NCBI GenBank assembly: GCA_015523645.1
Contig: WAJY01000271.1
Span: 1-10,413 of the forward strand
Origin: Geoglobus sp.
GTDB lineage: Archaea > Halobacteriota > Archaeoglobi > Archaeoglobales > Archaeoglobaceae
Direction: 5' to 3'
DNA: 10,413 nucleotides
Shown here: positions 1 through 5,687 of the stretch, piece after piece
How positions within the stretch are numbered: the first letter of the stretch is position 1
How the letters are laid out: every line of letters starts with the position of its first letter
Notes under the pieces: generated by a model
What the model saw: the letters and a program-made list of their open reading frames with translations, nothing else
What the model was told of the DNA's origin: nothing
The model's database searches: none
Program-made: the position numbers and the translations under genes

Positions 1-80
1 CCGTATGCAATCACCGGCAATGCGATAACGTACCATATACCAGCCCAGAGCGGTGGGAGAAACCCTTCCATTATGTGCAT
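1..80 (-). CDS. cbiM: CbiM/NikM-type cobalt/nickel transport permease component (N-terminal fragment)
   Basis: Only the first 26 codons lie in the window; the gene runs off the left edge. They read MHIMEGFLPPLWAGIWYVIA and then LPVIAY. The opening Met-His-Ile followed by (M/D)-(E/G)-G-F-L-P is the hallmark of CbiM/NikM, the membrane component that binds the metal through its N-terminal Met and His in energy-coupling-factor cobalt or nickel importers. The start is well supported: a strong ribosome binding site (TGAGGTGG on the minus strand, bases 92-85) sits four bases before the ATG. The gene is divergent from the membrane transporter gene at 210 and shares a symmetric promoter region with it, which suggests both belong to one metal-responsive regulon. 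Cobalt versus nickel cannot be told from this fragment. The family call is confident despite the short length. Confidence 0.82.
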   Translation of the reverse strand, partial: MHIMEGFLPPLWAGIWYVIALPVIAY

Positions 81-91
81 CAAACCACCTC

Positions 92-108
92 ATTTGATTT
101 TGAGTAAA
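92..108 (-). promoter_or_regulatory. Putative operator, copy 1 (cbiM leader)
   Basis: On the minus strand this reads TTTACTCAAAATCAAAT. It matches the element at 177-193 on the plus strand at 15 of 17 positions. Both copies sit between the TATA box and the start codon of their gene, where a repressor would block transcription start. Copy 1 ends at the edge of the cbiM ribosome binding site. The regulator is unknown. Confidence 0.4.
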
Positions 109-117
109 GTGAACTTG

Positions 118-133
118 ATAATCGTATAAAAAT
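118..133 (-). promoter_or_regulatory. Core promoter arm for cbiM (left half of divergent symmetric promoter)
   Basis: Read on the minus strand this is ATTTTTATACGATTAT, identical to the arm at 160-175 on the plus strand. TTTTTATA resembles an archaeal TATA box. A start site about 25 bases further on would fall near base 104, giving a leader of roughly 24 bases to the cbiM ATG at base 80. Promoter function is inferred from position and composition. Confidence 0.55.
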
Positions 134-159
134 TTTATCGTCAACCACACTTTCGAAAC

Positions 160-175
160 ATTTTTATACGATTAT
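160..175 (+). promoter_or_regulatory. Core promoter arm for the 210-857 transporter (right half of divergent symmetric promoter)
   Basis: ATTTTTATACGATTAT is the exact reverse complement of bases 118-133. The TTTTTATA at 161-168 would place transcription start near base 190, about 20 bases before the ATG at 210. The perfect repetition of all 16 bases, including CGATTAT downstream of the TATA box, is more than two TATA boxes need. It suggests the arm also binds a regulator. Confidence 0.55.
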
Positions 176-176
176 T

Positions 177-193
177 TTTACTTAAGATCAAAT
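177..193 (+). promoter_or_regulatory. Putative operator, copy 2 (transporter leader)
   Basis: TTTACTTAAGATCAAAT matches copy 1 (92-108, minus strand) at 15 of 17 positions, at a comparable place downstream of the TATA box. Copy 2 begins two bases after its promoter arm, whereas copy 1 begins ten bases after its own, so the two leaders are similar but not exact mirror images. It overlaps an 18-bp dyad, GATCAA-N6-TTGATC, at 186-203. Confidence 0.4.
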
Positions 194-209
194 TTACTTG
201 ATCAGGGTG

Positions 210-857
210 ATGGATGTGGAAGTAGTGCTTATCTCTGCTTTGACAATTGGTGTTGTTCACTCATTTGCCCCCGATCATTACGTTCCATTTGTGGCAATCG
301 GCAAGTCAAGAAAATGGAGCAATGGAAAAATTCTGCTCTTTTCATTGACTGGTGGGATGGTTCATGTTCTAAGTTCAGTAACGATCGGCTTTCTCATTCT
401 GCTTGGTCTCGATGTATTTGGATTTGCCAGCTTTTTTGAGAGCTTTTCATCCTATGCCCTGATCCTCATAGGTCTTCTCTATGCGTTTGCCTCACTAATT
501 TACCACCACCATCATGTGAAAACATCCTCAGCAATGCTCCTTATTGTTTTGAGCCTTGCACCATGCATTCCTTTAATTCCACTGATGCTTGTTCCAGAGG
601 CAAATGCCTCTCTCGTCGCGTTAATCTACAGCGTTTCCACCATAGCAACAATCCTCACCCTCACTTACCTTACATCAAAAGCCTTGAAGCCTCCGAGGAT
701 TTTCCATGGGAAGGAGGAATTCTTCACAGGAATGGTTATAGCTTTTACAGGGATAATTACGCACATTTTTGGCCTAAAAAACAAAAATCAAATCTCAAAA
801 CTGGGGAAGGAATTTATAGGATCTTGCGAAATAACAATCCATGGATATTGTAATTAG
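210..857 (+). CDS. Small multi-pass membrane protein, putative Ni/Co-type metal transporter (UreH/HupE/RcnA-like)
   Basis: The protein has about 215 residues and roughly six hydrophobic segments. The first segment carries H17-S-F-A-P-D22-H23, which resembles the His-x4-Asp-His signature of nickel/cobalt transporters and of UreH/HupE-like proteins. H52 lies in a Gly-Gly-Met-Val-His-Val stretch of the second segment, and four consecutive histidines (residues 99-102) sit in a loop. Together these suggest transition-metal handling. Divergence from cbiM through a shared promoter supports nickel or cobalt; import versus export is not resolved. The reading frame is open from a TTG at 198, but that lies close to the predicted transcription start. 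ATG 210 was chosen; GTG 216 is a fair alternative because GGTGAT (206-211) would be well spaced as its ribosome binding site. The 3' end overlaps gapN by 17 bases, suggesting a shared transcript. Confidence 0.6.
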   Translation: MDVEVVLISALTIGVVHSFAPDHYVPFVAIGKSRKWSNGKILLFSLTGGMVHVLSSVTIGFLILLGLDVFGFASFFESFSSYALILIGLLYAFASLIYHHHHVKTSSAMLLIVLSLAPCIPLIPLMLVPEANASLVALIYSVSTIATILTLTYLTSKALKPPRIFHGKEEFFTGMVIAFTGIITHIFGLKNKNQISKLGKEFIGSCEITIHGYCN

Positions 858-2376
858 GGAACCTGTAAAGCTGAACATTGAGAGTGAAATTTTTAGAGAG
901 ATCGCTGATATCGATGAAATTCCGGTTTTCAAACCGTATATGGCTGATATTTTTTATAAAAGCAAGATCATAGCTGATATAAAATCTCCGATTGATCAAT
1001 CAAAAATTGCCGGATTTTTTAAACCGGATAAAGAATCAGTAAAACTTGCCATTGAAAATATCCACTCCAAAGGAAAGACTCAGGTGAGAAATCTCCCGGG
1101 AGAGAAGAGAATAGAGATTATACAAAAAATTGCAGATCTGATGGAAGTTTTTGCTGATGATTTTGTTGACGTTCTTGTAAAAAATACAGGGAAGACATAC
1201 AGCTCTGCAAGAGGGGAAGTTGAGGGCAGTATAGACAGATTGAGGAGAGCACATCTCGATCTCAAAAGAATGCAGGGGGACTTTGTTCCGGGGGACTGGG
1301 ATGAACACACTCTTGAAAGTGAGGCAATAATAAAGCGAGAGCCATATGGAGTTGTGCTTGCGATAGTTCCCTTCAACTACCCGCTCTTTGACGTGGTAAA
1401 TAAATTTGTTTACAGTTTTCTTTCGGGAAATGCTGTGATTGTAAAACCTGCATCAGCAAATCCAATAGCATCATTTTGTTTTTCATTTATTGCACTGAAA
1501 GCAGGTGTTCCAGAAAACGCTCTTGCTATAATTCCGCTTTCAGGAAAGGAAAGTGGTGTTCTTGTTGAAGACTCAAGAATAAATGTGATAAGCTTTACAG
1601 GAAGTTCCAAGACAGGCAAGGAGGTAATAAAAAAGGCTGGAATAAAACAGCTTGTAATGGAGCTCGGAGGTGGAGATCCGGCATTTGTTTTGGAGGATGC
1701 AGATATCGAAATATCTGCCAGCAAAATTGCAACAGGCATCACAAGCTTTAGCGGGCAGAGATGTGATGCAATAAAAATCGTTCTTGTTGAAAACAGCATA
1801 TATGATCATGTGAAAGAGAGAATCATCAATGAGCTGTCTAAAATAAAAGTTGGTGACCCGAGAGAAAATACTGATATAGGTCCTTTAATTGATGAAAGAA
1901 CTGCGATATTGTTTGAAAAAGCTGTTGAAGATGCTTTAAACAAAGGCGGGAAGATTCTGGTTGGAGGCAGTAGATGGAGAAATTACGTTGAGCCAACACT
2001 AGTTGAGATTGATGATATGGAAACAATGAAAACTACAATGATGTTTCAGGAGGAAATTTTTGCTCCTATTGCTTTGATTGTCGCCTTTGGCAATCTCGAT
2101 TATGCAATAAAAACTGTAAATGAAAGGAAATACGGACTTGATGCAGCGATATTCGGAAAGGACATAAACAAAATACGAAAGCTTGTGAGACTTCTGGACG
2201 TTGGAGCGATATACATCAATGAATATCCAAGGCATGGGATCGGTTACTATCCCTTCGGAGGAAGGAAAGAATCTGGCATAGGAAGAGAGGGGATAGGGTA
2301 CAGCATAGAGTATGTTACAGCAATAAAAACAATCGTGTATAATTACAAAGGAAAGGGGATATGGGAGTACATGTAA
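841..2376 (+). CDS. gapN: Non-phosphorylating NAD(P)-dependent glyceraldehyde-3-phosphate dehydrogenase (aldehyde dehydrogenase superfamily)
   Basis: This 511-residue enzyme oxidises glyceraldehyde 3-phosphate directly to 3-phosphoglycerate in the cytoplasm, making reduced nicotinamide cofactor without ATP; it belongs to the modified glycolysis of many archaea. All landmarks of the aldehyde dehydrogenase fold are visible: N179 in PFNYP, K202 in VIVKPA for cofactor binding, the FTGSSKTG loop (252-259), general base E274 in MELGGGDP, and catalytic C308 in GQRCDAIK. The C-terminal stretch with PRHGIGYYPFGGRK and NYKGKG, and the late GDWDEHTLE (151-159), match archaeal GapN of the Thermoproteus type rather than lactaldehyde or succinate-semialdehyde dehydrogenases. 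Length agrees with the family (about 500). It overlaps the preceding transporter gene by 17 bases and has no clear ribosome binding site at normal distance, so it may be co-translated with it. The functional link to metal transport is unclear. Confidence 0.9.
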   Translation: MDIVIREPVKLNIESEIFREIADIDEIPVFKPYMADIFYKSKIIADIKSPIDQSKIAGFFKPDKESVKLAIENIHSKGKTQVRNLPGEKRIEIIQKIADLMEVFADDFVDVLVKNTGKTYSSARGEVEGSIDRLRRAHLDLKRMQGDFVPGDWDEHTLESEAIIKREPYGVVLAIVPFNYPLFDVVNKFVYSFLSGNAVIVKPASANPIASFCFSFIALKAGVPENALAIIPLSGKESGVLVEDSRINVISFTGSSKTGKEVIKKAGIKQLVMELGGGDPAFVLEDADIEISASKIATGITSFSGQRCDAIKIVLVENSIYDHVKERIINELSKIKVGDPRENTDIGPLIDERTAILFEKAVEDALNKGGKILVGGSRWRNYVEPTLVEIDDMETMKTTMMFQEEIFAPIALIVAFGNLDYAIKTVNERKYGLDAAIFGKDINKIRKLVRLLDVGAIYINEYPRHGIGYYPFGGRKESGIGREGIGYSIEYVTAIKTIVYNYKGKGIWEYM

Positions 2377-2443
2377 TTTCTTATTTGCAAGAGAAAATTA
2401 AAGATAGGCAGTGAATATTATTACTCTAAATTTCCTAATTTCC

Positions 2444-2480
2444 TATTATTAAGGGTTTTTCTGATGAAAAATTAATAATA
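2444..2480. repeat. Imperfect AT-rich stem-loop
   Basis: TATTATTAA (2444-2452) pairs with TTAATAATA (2472-2480). Directly inside, TTTTTC (2456-2461) pairs with GAAAAA (2466-2471) around a TGAT loop. The only unpaired interruption is GGG (2453-2455). That makes 15 base pairs with one bulge. No T tract follows on the plus strand, so it is not a bacterial-type terminator. It may be a 3' end processing or stabilising structure for gapN, or a DNA-level site. Confidence 0.5.
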
Positions 2481-2601
2481 ACCCGCCATACATTGATGCA
2501 TTAAAAGTATTAAAAAAAAGGAGAGGAGTGATTTTGTTTTAAATGTATCTAAGAGGTATTCATCTTAAAAGGACTTAATTGTCCATCCATCAAAAGAAAA
2601 C

Positions 2602-2640
2602 CTATTTATCCAATCTCTTACAAGCTTTTTGAAAGGTGAG
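2602..2640 (+). promoter_or_regulatory. Promoter and ribosome binding site of the arsR-like gene
   Basis: CTATTTATC (2602-2610), preceded by a purine-rich GAAAA typical of a TFB recognition element, lies about 37 bases before ATG 2644. Transcription start would fall near 2632. GGTGAG at 2635-2640, three bases before the ATG, is the ribosome binding site. This decides for ATG 2644 over the in-frame TTG at 2629. Confidence 0.5.
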
Positions 2641-2643
2641 AAG

Positions 2644-3036
2644 ATGTACGAGACCCATAATATTTCACTATTCAAAATGTTAAGCGATCCAACCAGAGTA
2701 AGAATACTTGCAACACTATTAGAGAGAAACATGTCTGTGCTAGAGATAGCTGAGAAGCTCAAACTAGAGCAACCTCTCGTTTCCTACCATCTCAAATATT
2801 TGAAGAGACATGGTATAGTTGATGTTAGGAGAGAAAATAAATTACATATTTATTCTGTTAAACCAGAGAAAAAGAGAGTTCTTAATCTTTTATTAAAAAT
2901 GAGTGGTATTGATGATAAAGAAGATCTGCAAGAGATGTTACTTTCAGAGCTGAAAAACGAACTGTCAGTATACATAGGAGAAAGAATGGCGAAGATATAC
3001 ATTGAAGACATAAGAAAGAAGCTTAAAGAATCATGA
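2644..3036 (+). CDS. ArsR/SmtB-fold winged-helix transcriptional regulator without cysteines
   Basis: The 130-residue protein opens with LFKMLSDPTRVRILATLLE, the first two helices of the ArsR fold. The recognition region MSVLEIAEKLKLEQPLVSYHLKYLKRHGIV and the wing VDVRRENKLHIYSV follow (roughly residues 9-72). A charged, probably helical C-terminal tail (about 75-130) may mediate dimerisation. Classical arsenic sensors of this family use a cysteine pair in the ELCVCDL helix; here the helix reads SVLEIAEKL and the protein has no cysteine at all, so it is unlikely to sense arsenite through thiols. The stop codon overlaps the start of the next gene (ATGA), so the two are translationally coupled. 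It may control that membrane protein, the convergent molybdoenzyme operon, or both; its ligand is unknown. Confidence 0.85.
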   Translation: MYETHNISLFKMLSDPTRVRILATLLERNMSVLEIAEKLKLEQPLVSYHLKYLKRHGIVDVRRENKLHIYSVKPEKKRVLNLLLKMSGIDDKEDLQEMLLSELKNELSVYIGERMAKIYIEDIRKKLKES

Positions 3037-3866
3037 AATGGACGGTTCTTACTGCTATTCTGGTATTTGTAATTACATCCTTCATTGTAACAAATGCAGA
3101 TGTTTCGTTTGAAGGTAGCATTGAGAGGCAGATTGGAGAGCATTATGGAATGAATGAAATTTATGTTCATTATTACAGTGGGACATTTAATTTTATTATT
3201 TCTATTGCCTCAGCCTTCATAATAGTTACAGCCGAAAACAGAGCAGGGATAAAAGGCTGGATGTACATAGCTTCAGGAATTTTCTTAAACGGTCTTGTAG
3301 GGCTTGGAGAGGTCATAGAACATTTTTTCAAGCCATTCTGGCATGACTTCTTCCATTACACTCATATATACGCCGGACTCTTCGGTCTATTTTTACTTTA
3401 TTTAGGTACTAAATCTGTCATTAACACGATTATCGGAAGAGAAGTTACGGAAAAGATTTCAATTATACTCTCAACAATTATTGTCCTCCTTTTATTAGCA
3501 TTGATGACGTCTATAAAAACAACCCAGAACTGGGATCCGAGATTTGAAGTGCCCGTTATATCTTCTCTCCTCATTCCTACAATTCTTCTGACAATGCTTT
3601 TAGTCTATGACGCTGTCAAGATCTTTCAAGAATCCGGCTTTGTCATGATAACTCTTTCAGCATTCGCAGTGTTTACGATGTTTCTCAATTTAGTAATAAT
3701 TCTAGGCAGGATCTCAGACATTGTTGGGAATGCATATCTTTACATTCTAACCCACGGAATTCAGGATATTCTGCATGTATCTTCTGCTACCACCGCCTTA
3801 ATTTTCTCCGCCACACTAAGCATCACACTAAAAAAGTTGGAAAAAATCGATGAACTTATACTTTAA
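3033..3866 (+). CDS. Multi-pass membrane protein with conserved-looking histidines, function unknown
   Basis: The 277-residue protein was not recognised as a known family. It has seven or eight hydrophobic segments: about 4-20, 52-66, 76-94, 110-128, 142-160, 174-193, 203-224 and 234-262. Histidines cluster at or near membrane borders: H37, H46, H97, H104, H108, H111, H241 and H248, with E93 and E96. The densest group, EHFFKPFWHDFFHYTH, precedes segment 4. Such patterns are seen in membrane proteins that bind heme b, copper or another metal, or that react with quinones, but no family motif proves any of these. Its start overlaps the stop of the arsR-like gene, so the regulator is its direct partner. 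Its 3' end overlaps the torD-like gene on the other strand by 11 bases. It could serve the neighbouring respiratory enzyme, which lacks its own membrane subunit; that is inference. Confidence 0.7.
   Translation: MKWTVLTAILVFVITSFIVTNADVSFEGSIERQIGEHYGMNEIYVHYYSGTFNFIISIASAFIIVTAENRAGIKGWMYIASGIFLNGLVGLGEVIEHFFKPFWHDFFHYTHIYAGLFGLFLLYLGTKSVINTIIGREVTEKISIILSTIIVLLLLALMTSIKTTQNWDPRFEVPVISSLLIPTILLTMLLVYDAVKIFQESGFVMITLSAFAVFTMFLNLVIILGRISDIVGNAYLYILTHGIQDILHVSSATTALIFSATLSITLKKLEKIDELIL
3830..3846 (-). terminator. T-tract terminator candidate for the molybdoenzyme operon
   Basis: Downstream of the torD-like stop codon (3856) the minus strand has two runs of six T (3846-3841 and 3835-3830) without a hairpin, the form archaeal terminators usually take. 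The tracts lie inside the 3' end of the convergent membrane protein gene. Confidence 0.4.
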
Positions 3867-4563
3867 CCTCCTTTAGCTCATCTAGCAAAACCTCAAGATT
3901 TCCAGCATCAATCTTTATGAATTCTTCTGTAAGCCTAGCAACGACAACGTAGAATTCTTCTTTCGCTTCGTTTTCAATTATCTTGCAGAAACCCGGAATC
4001 CATTGAAGGATGTGTTCTTTCAAAAACCTTTTTTCAAGTTCAAGATACCTCTTCCCCTCATTTATTTTTCCGTTCTTCCAACTCTCCATTTCTTTATAGC
4101 AAAGCATAGAGATGAACTTCAACTCAACACCAATGTAATCCTGGGGTCCTTCATTCTCATCAATTATTCCAAAGCCCGCCTCACTGTAAAATTTCATAAC
4201 CGAGAGAGTAGTCTCACCCATAACCCTCCCTTCCCCTCGATAAACCGATTCATAAGGCGGAGGAGGACTGTAACCTTTTTTAATACCTCTGAATAGCCTA
4301 GTAAATTCTACAGCAAGCCTCTCTGAGAGATCCTGGATATCTCCTTCAATGCTCTCTCGAATGAGCTTTATCAGTTCTGACAACTTATCGCTTTTACTGC
4401 TGACCTCTGAAAGTTTGAGTCTCAGATCTCTGAGAAACCTAGCATCTGGTCTTATCAAATAAAGCGTACTAAGAAACCAGTAAGTTCTGCTCCTGAGCTC
4501 TGCAAGATTTTTCAAAAAATTTGTGTTTATTTTTCCTCTTTTGCAATAAAATGGATTATTCAT
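3856..4563 (-). CDS. TorD/DmsD-family molybdoenzyme maturation chaperone
   Basis: This soluble, all-helical protein (about 235 residues) is expected to bind the apo catalytic subunit and its Tat signal in the cytoplasm until the molybdenum cofactor is inserted. Family features are the N-terminal helix LAELRSRTYWFLSTLYLIRPD, the loop YSPPPPYESVYRGEG in mid-protein, GPQDYIGVELKFISML (a variant of the E-x-PDH-x3-EL motif), and HILQWIPGF near the end. It is last in the operon behind the cytochrome gene. The start is uncertain: ATG 4563 overlaps the cytochrome stop by 8 bases, ATG 4575 by 20; neither has a convincing ribosome binding site, and coupling to the upstream gene is likely. Conserved helices begin about 20 residues in, so either start gives a full protein. 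Confidence 0.85.
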   Translation of the reverse strand: MNNPFYCKRGKINTNFLKNLAELRSRTYWFLSTLYLIRPDARFLRDLRLKLSEVSSKSDKLSELIKLIRESIEGDIQDLSERLAVEFTRLFRGIKKGYSPPPPYESVYRGEGRVMGETTLSVMKFYSEAGFGIIDENEGPQDYIGVELKFISMLCYKEMESWKNGKINEGKRYLELEKRFLKEHILQWIPGFCKIIENEAKEEFYVVVARLTEEFIKIDAGNLEVLLDELKEVKV

Positions 4564-4990
4564 ATGCAGCCCCATACCATGGAGTTGCTATCCCACCTTT
4601 TTTATGACAACCAAGACAAACACCTCTATCAACAACTCCCGGAGCACCTCTACTTGGAACCTTATATTTTCTTTGATACAGGAAATCTTTGGCATAGCTA
4701 CTGCCCACATGGCAGGTAGAGCAATCCAAACCCAAAACTTTGTTATGTATTCTATGGAATCTGCCGTTCAGACTCATGGTATAATCATTGCCTACATCAA
4801 TCTCCCCATTCCTGATTTTCTCAGCAATGTCTCTAAGACTGGCGTATTTTTTAGATGTAACAGCAGGTGTCTCTATGTGAGCTGGTGTGAGGGTTGGTGA
4901 TACTTTTTGTTTCGGTGGTTGCGGCTGAGCACATGCAGATAGGAGAATCACCGCCACAAAAATGACTGCCAAATATAAGTATCTCGACAT
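4556..4990 (-). CDS. Diheme c-type cytochrome lipoprotein
   Basis: This 144-residue protein has a hydrophobic N-terminal signal ending in the lipobox L-S-A-C20, so it is probably exported and lipid-anchored on the outer face of the membrane. A Pro/Thr-rich linker (about 21-45) follows. Two heme attachment motifs are present: CSTCH (90-94) and CLGCH (125-129). H79 and H82, just before the first motif, are candidate distal ligands. It should carry electrons between the membrane quinone pool or another cytochrome and the iron-sulfur subunit encoded just upstream. The start is firm: GGAGGTGAT lies five bases before the ATG, and the ATG shares its A with the TGA stop of the iron-sulfur gene, giving tight coupling. 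It does not resemble NrfH or tetraheme quinol dehydrogenases. Export of heme c also needs maturation genes, none of which is in the window. Confidence 0.88.
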   Translation of the reverse strand: MSRYLYLAVIFVAVILLSACAQPQPPKQKVSPTLTPAHIETPAVTSKKYASLRDIAEKIRNGEIDVGNDYTMSLNGRFHRIHNKVLGLDCSTCHVGSSYAKDFLYQRKYKVPSRGAPGVVDRGVCLGCHKKGGIATPWYGAAYE

Positions 4991-5676
4991 CAGTAATCAC
5001 CTCCTTCAAGTATGTAGTAGACCTGAGGTCTCGTTCCAGCCTCCTTCTTGAGCTGCGTTGCCTTCTTGCTGGCTATCAACTTTGAAACCTCGCTGTTCGG
5101 ATCGTCAAGATCGCCAAAGTGCCTCGCTCTTACGGGGCAGACAGCATCGCATGCTGGTGTGTATTCCTGAACTTTCCCTATGAGATGTGTTTCTTCATTC
5201 TCTATCGCCTTTTCAATCCTGTGCCAGCAGAATGTACATTTCTCGGCTGTATTTGGTTTTTTCCTGTGAGTCCAGTGTCTGTTTTCTGCAGGAATTTCAT
5301 CGTAGGGTGTTTTCTGTCCGTCAGGGAATATTGTTTTCAAATTCTCAACATACTGGGGAGCTCCGTACGGGCAAACGGCTATGCAGTAACGACAGCCTAT
5401 GCACTTCTCGTAGTCGTATAAGACTACTCCATACTCATTCTTGCTTATTGCATGAACTCCTATTGCATCACACGCCTTCTTGCATGGAGGCTCTTCGCAG
5501 TGCATGCAGTTCATGGGGACAAATATCCTCCTCACATTCGGGAACTTTCCGATCTCATATTCAATAACGAAGTTCCATGGGTTTCCCTCTATGTAAAAGT
5601 TCTCGTTCATGCAGGCTGCAACACATGCTCTGCAGCCAATGCATCTAGTGGTGTCTATAACTCTGACGAGCTTCAT
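4990..5676 (-). CDS. Iron-sulfur electron transfer subunit of a DMSO-reductase-family enzyme (DmsB/PsrB/TtrB/ArrB type)
   Basis: The 228-residue ferredoxin-like subunit has four complete cysteine sets: C12, C15, C18, C22; C57, C60, C65, C69; C92, C95, C98, C102; and C147, C150, C176, C180. This predicts four [4Fe-4S] clusters forming a wire between the molybdenum subunit and the electron carrier. Cluster spacing and the CPYGAPQY segment (102-109) are typical of the B subunits of polysulfide, tetrathionate, DMSO and arsenate reductases, which do not themselves fix the substrate. It has no signal peptide, so it probably crosses the membrane bound to the Tat-exported catalytic subunit. It begins 11 bases after the catalytic gene, with GAGGTGAT as ribosome binding site, and its stop overlaps the cytochrome start. 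Confidence 0.92.
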   Translation of the reverse strand: MKLVRVIDTTRCIGCRACVAACMNENFYIEGNPWNFVIEYEIGKFPNVRRIFVPMNCMHCEEPPCKKACDAIGVHAISKNEYGVVLYDYEKCIGCRYCIAVCPYGAPQYVENLKTIFPDGQKTPYDEIPAENRHWTHRKKPNTAEKCTFCWHRIEKAIENEETHLIGKVQEYTPACDAVCPVRARHFGDLDDPNSEVSKLIASKKATQLKKEAGTRPQVYYILEGGDY

Positions 5677-5687
5677 CTCTCATCACC

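Larger units (their letters stand above)
2377..2643. other. AT-rich intergenic region between gapN and the arsR-like gene
   Basis: This 267-base stretch has no credible open reading frame. It holds a T-rich run right after the gapN stop (2377-2386, possible termination), a tandem AATTTCCT pair near 2429-2444, a long AT-rich hairpin (2444-2480), and the promoter of the regulator gene. The part between 2481 and 2600 shows nothing recognisable apart from a purine-rich GGAGAGGAGTG followed by only three sense codons and a stop. Confidence 0.6.

Noticed and set aside
118..175. NikR operator or cobalamin riboswitch between cbiM and the transporter
   Set aside because: The inverted half-sites GTATAA and TTATAC are 34 bases apart instead of 16, and the region is far too short for a cobalamin riboswitch; neither leader has room for one.
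841..2376. Generic or lactaldehyde-type aldehyde dehydrogenase
   Set aside because: The PRHGIGYYPFGGRK and NYKGKG C-terminal segments and the GDWDEHTLE stretch match the archaeal GapN pattern.
2521..2545. Small gene after GGAGAGGAGTG in the gapN-arsR intergenic region
   Set aside because: The frame beginning at GTG stops after four codons.
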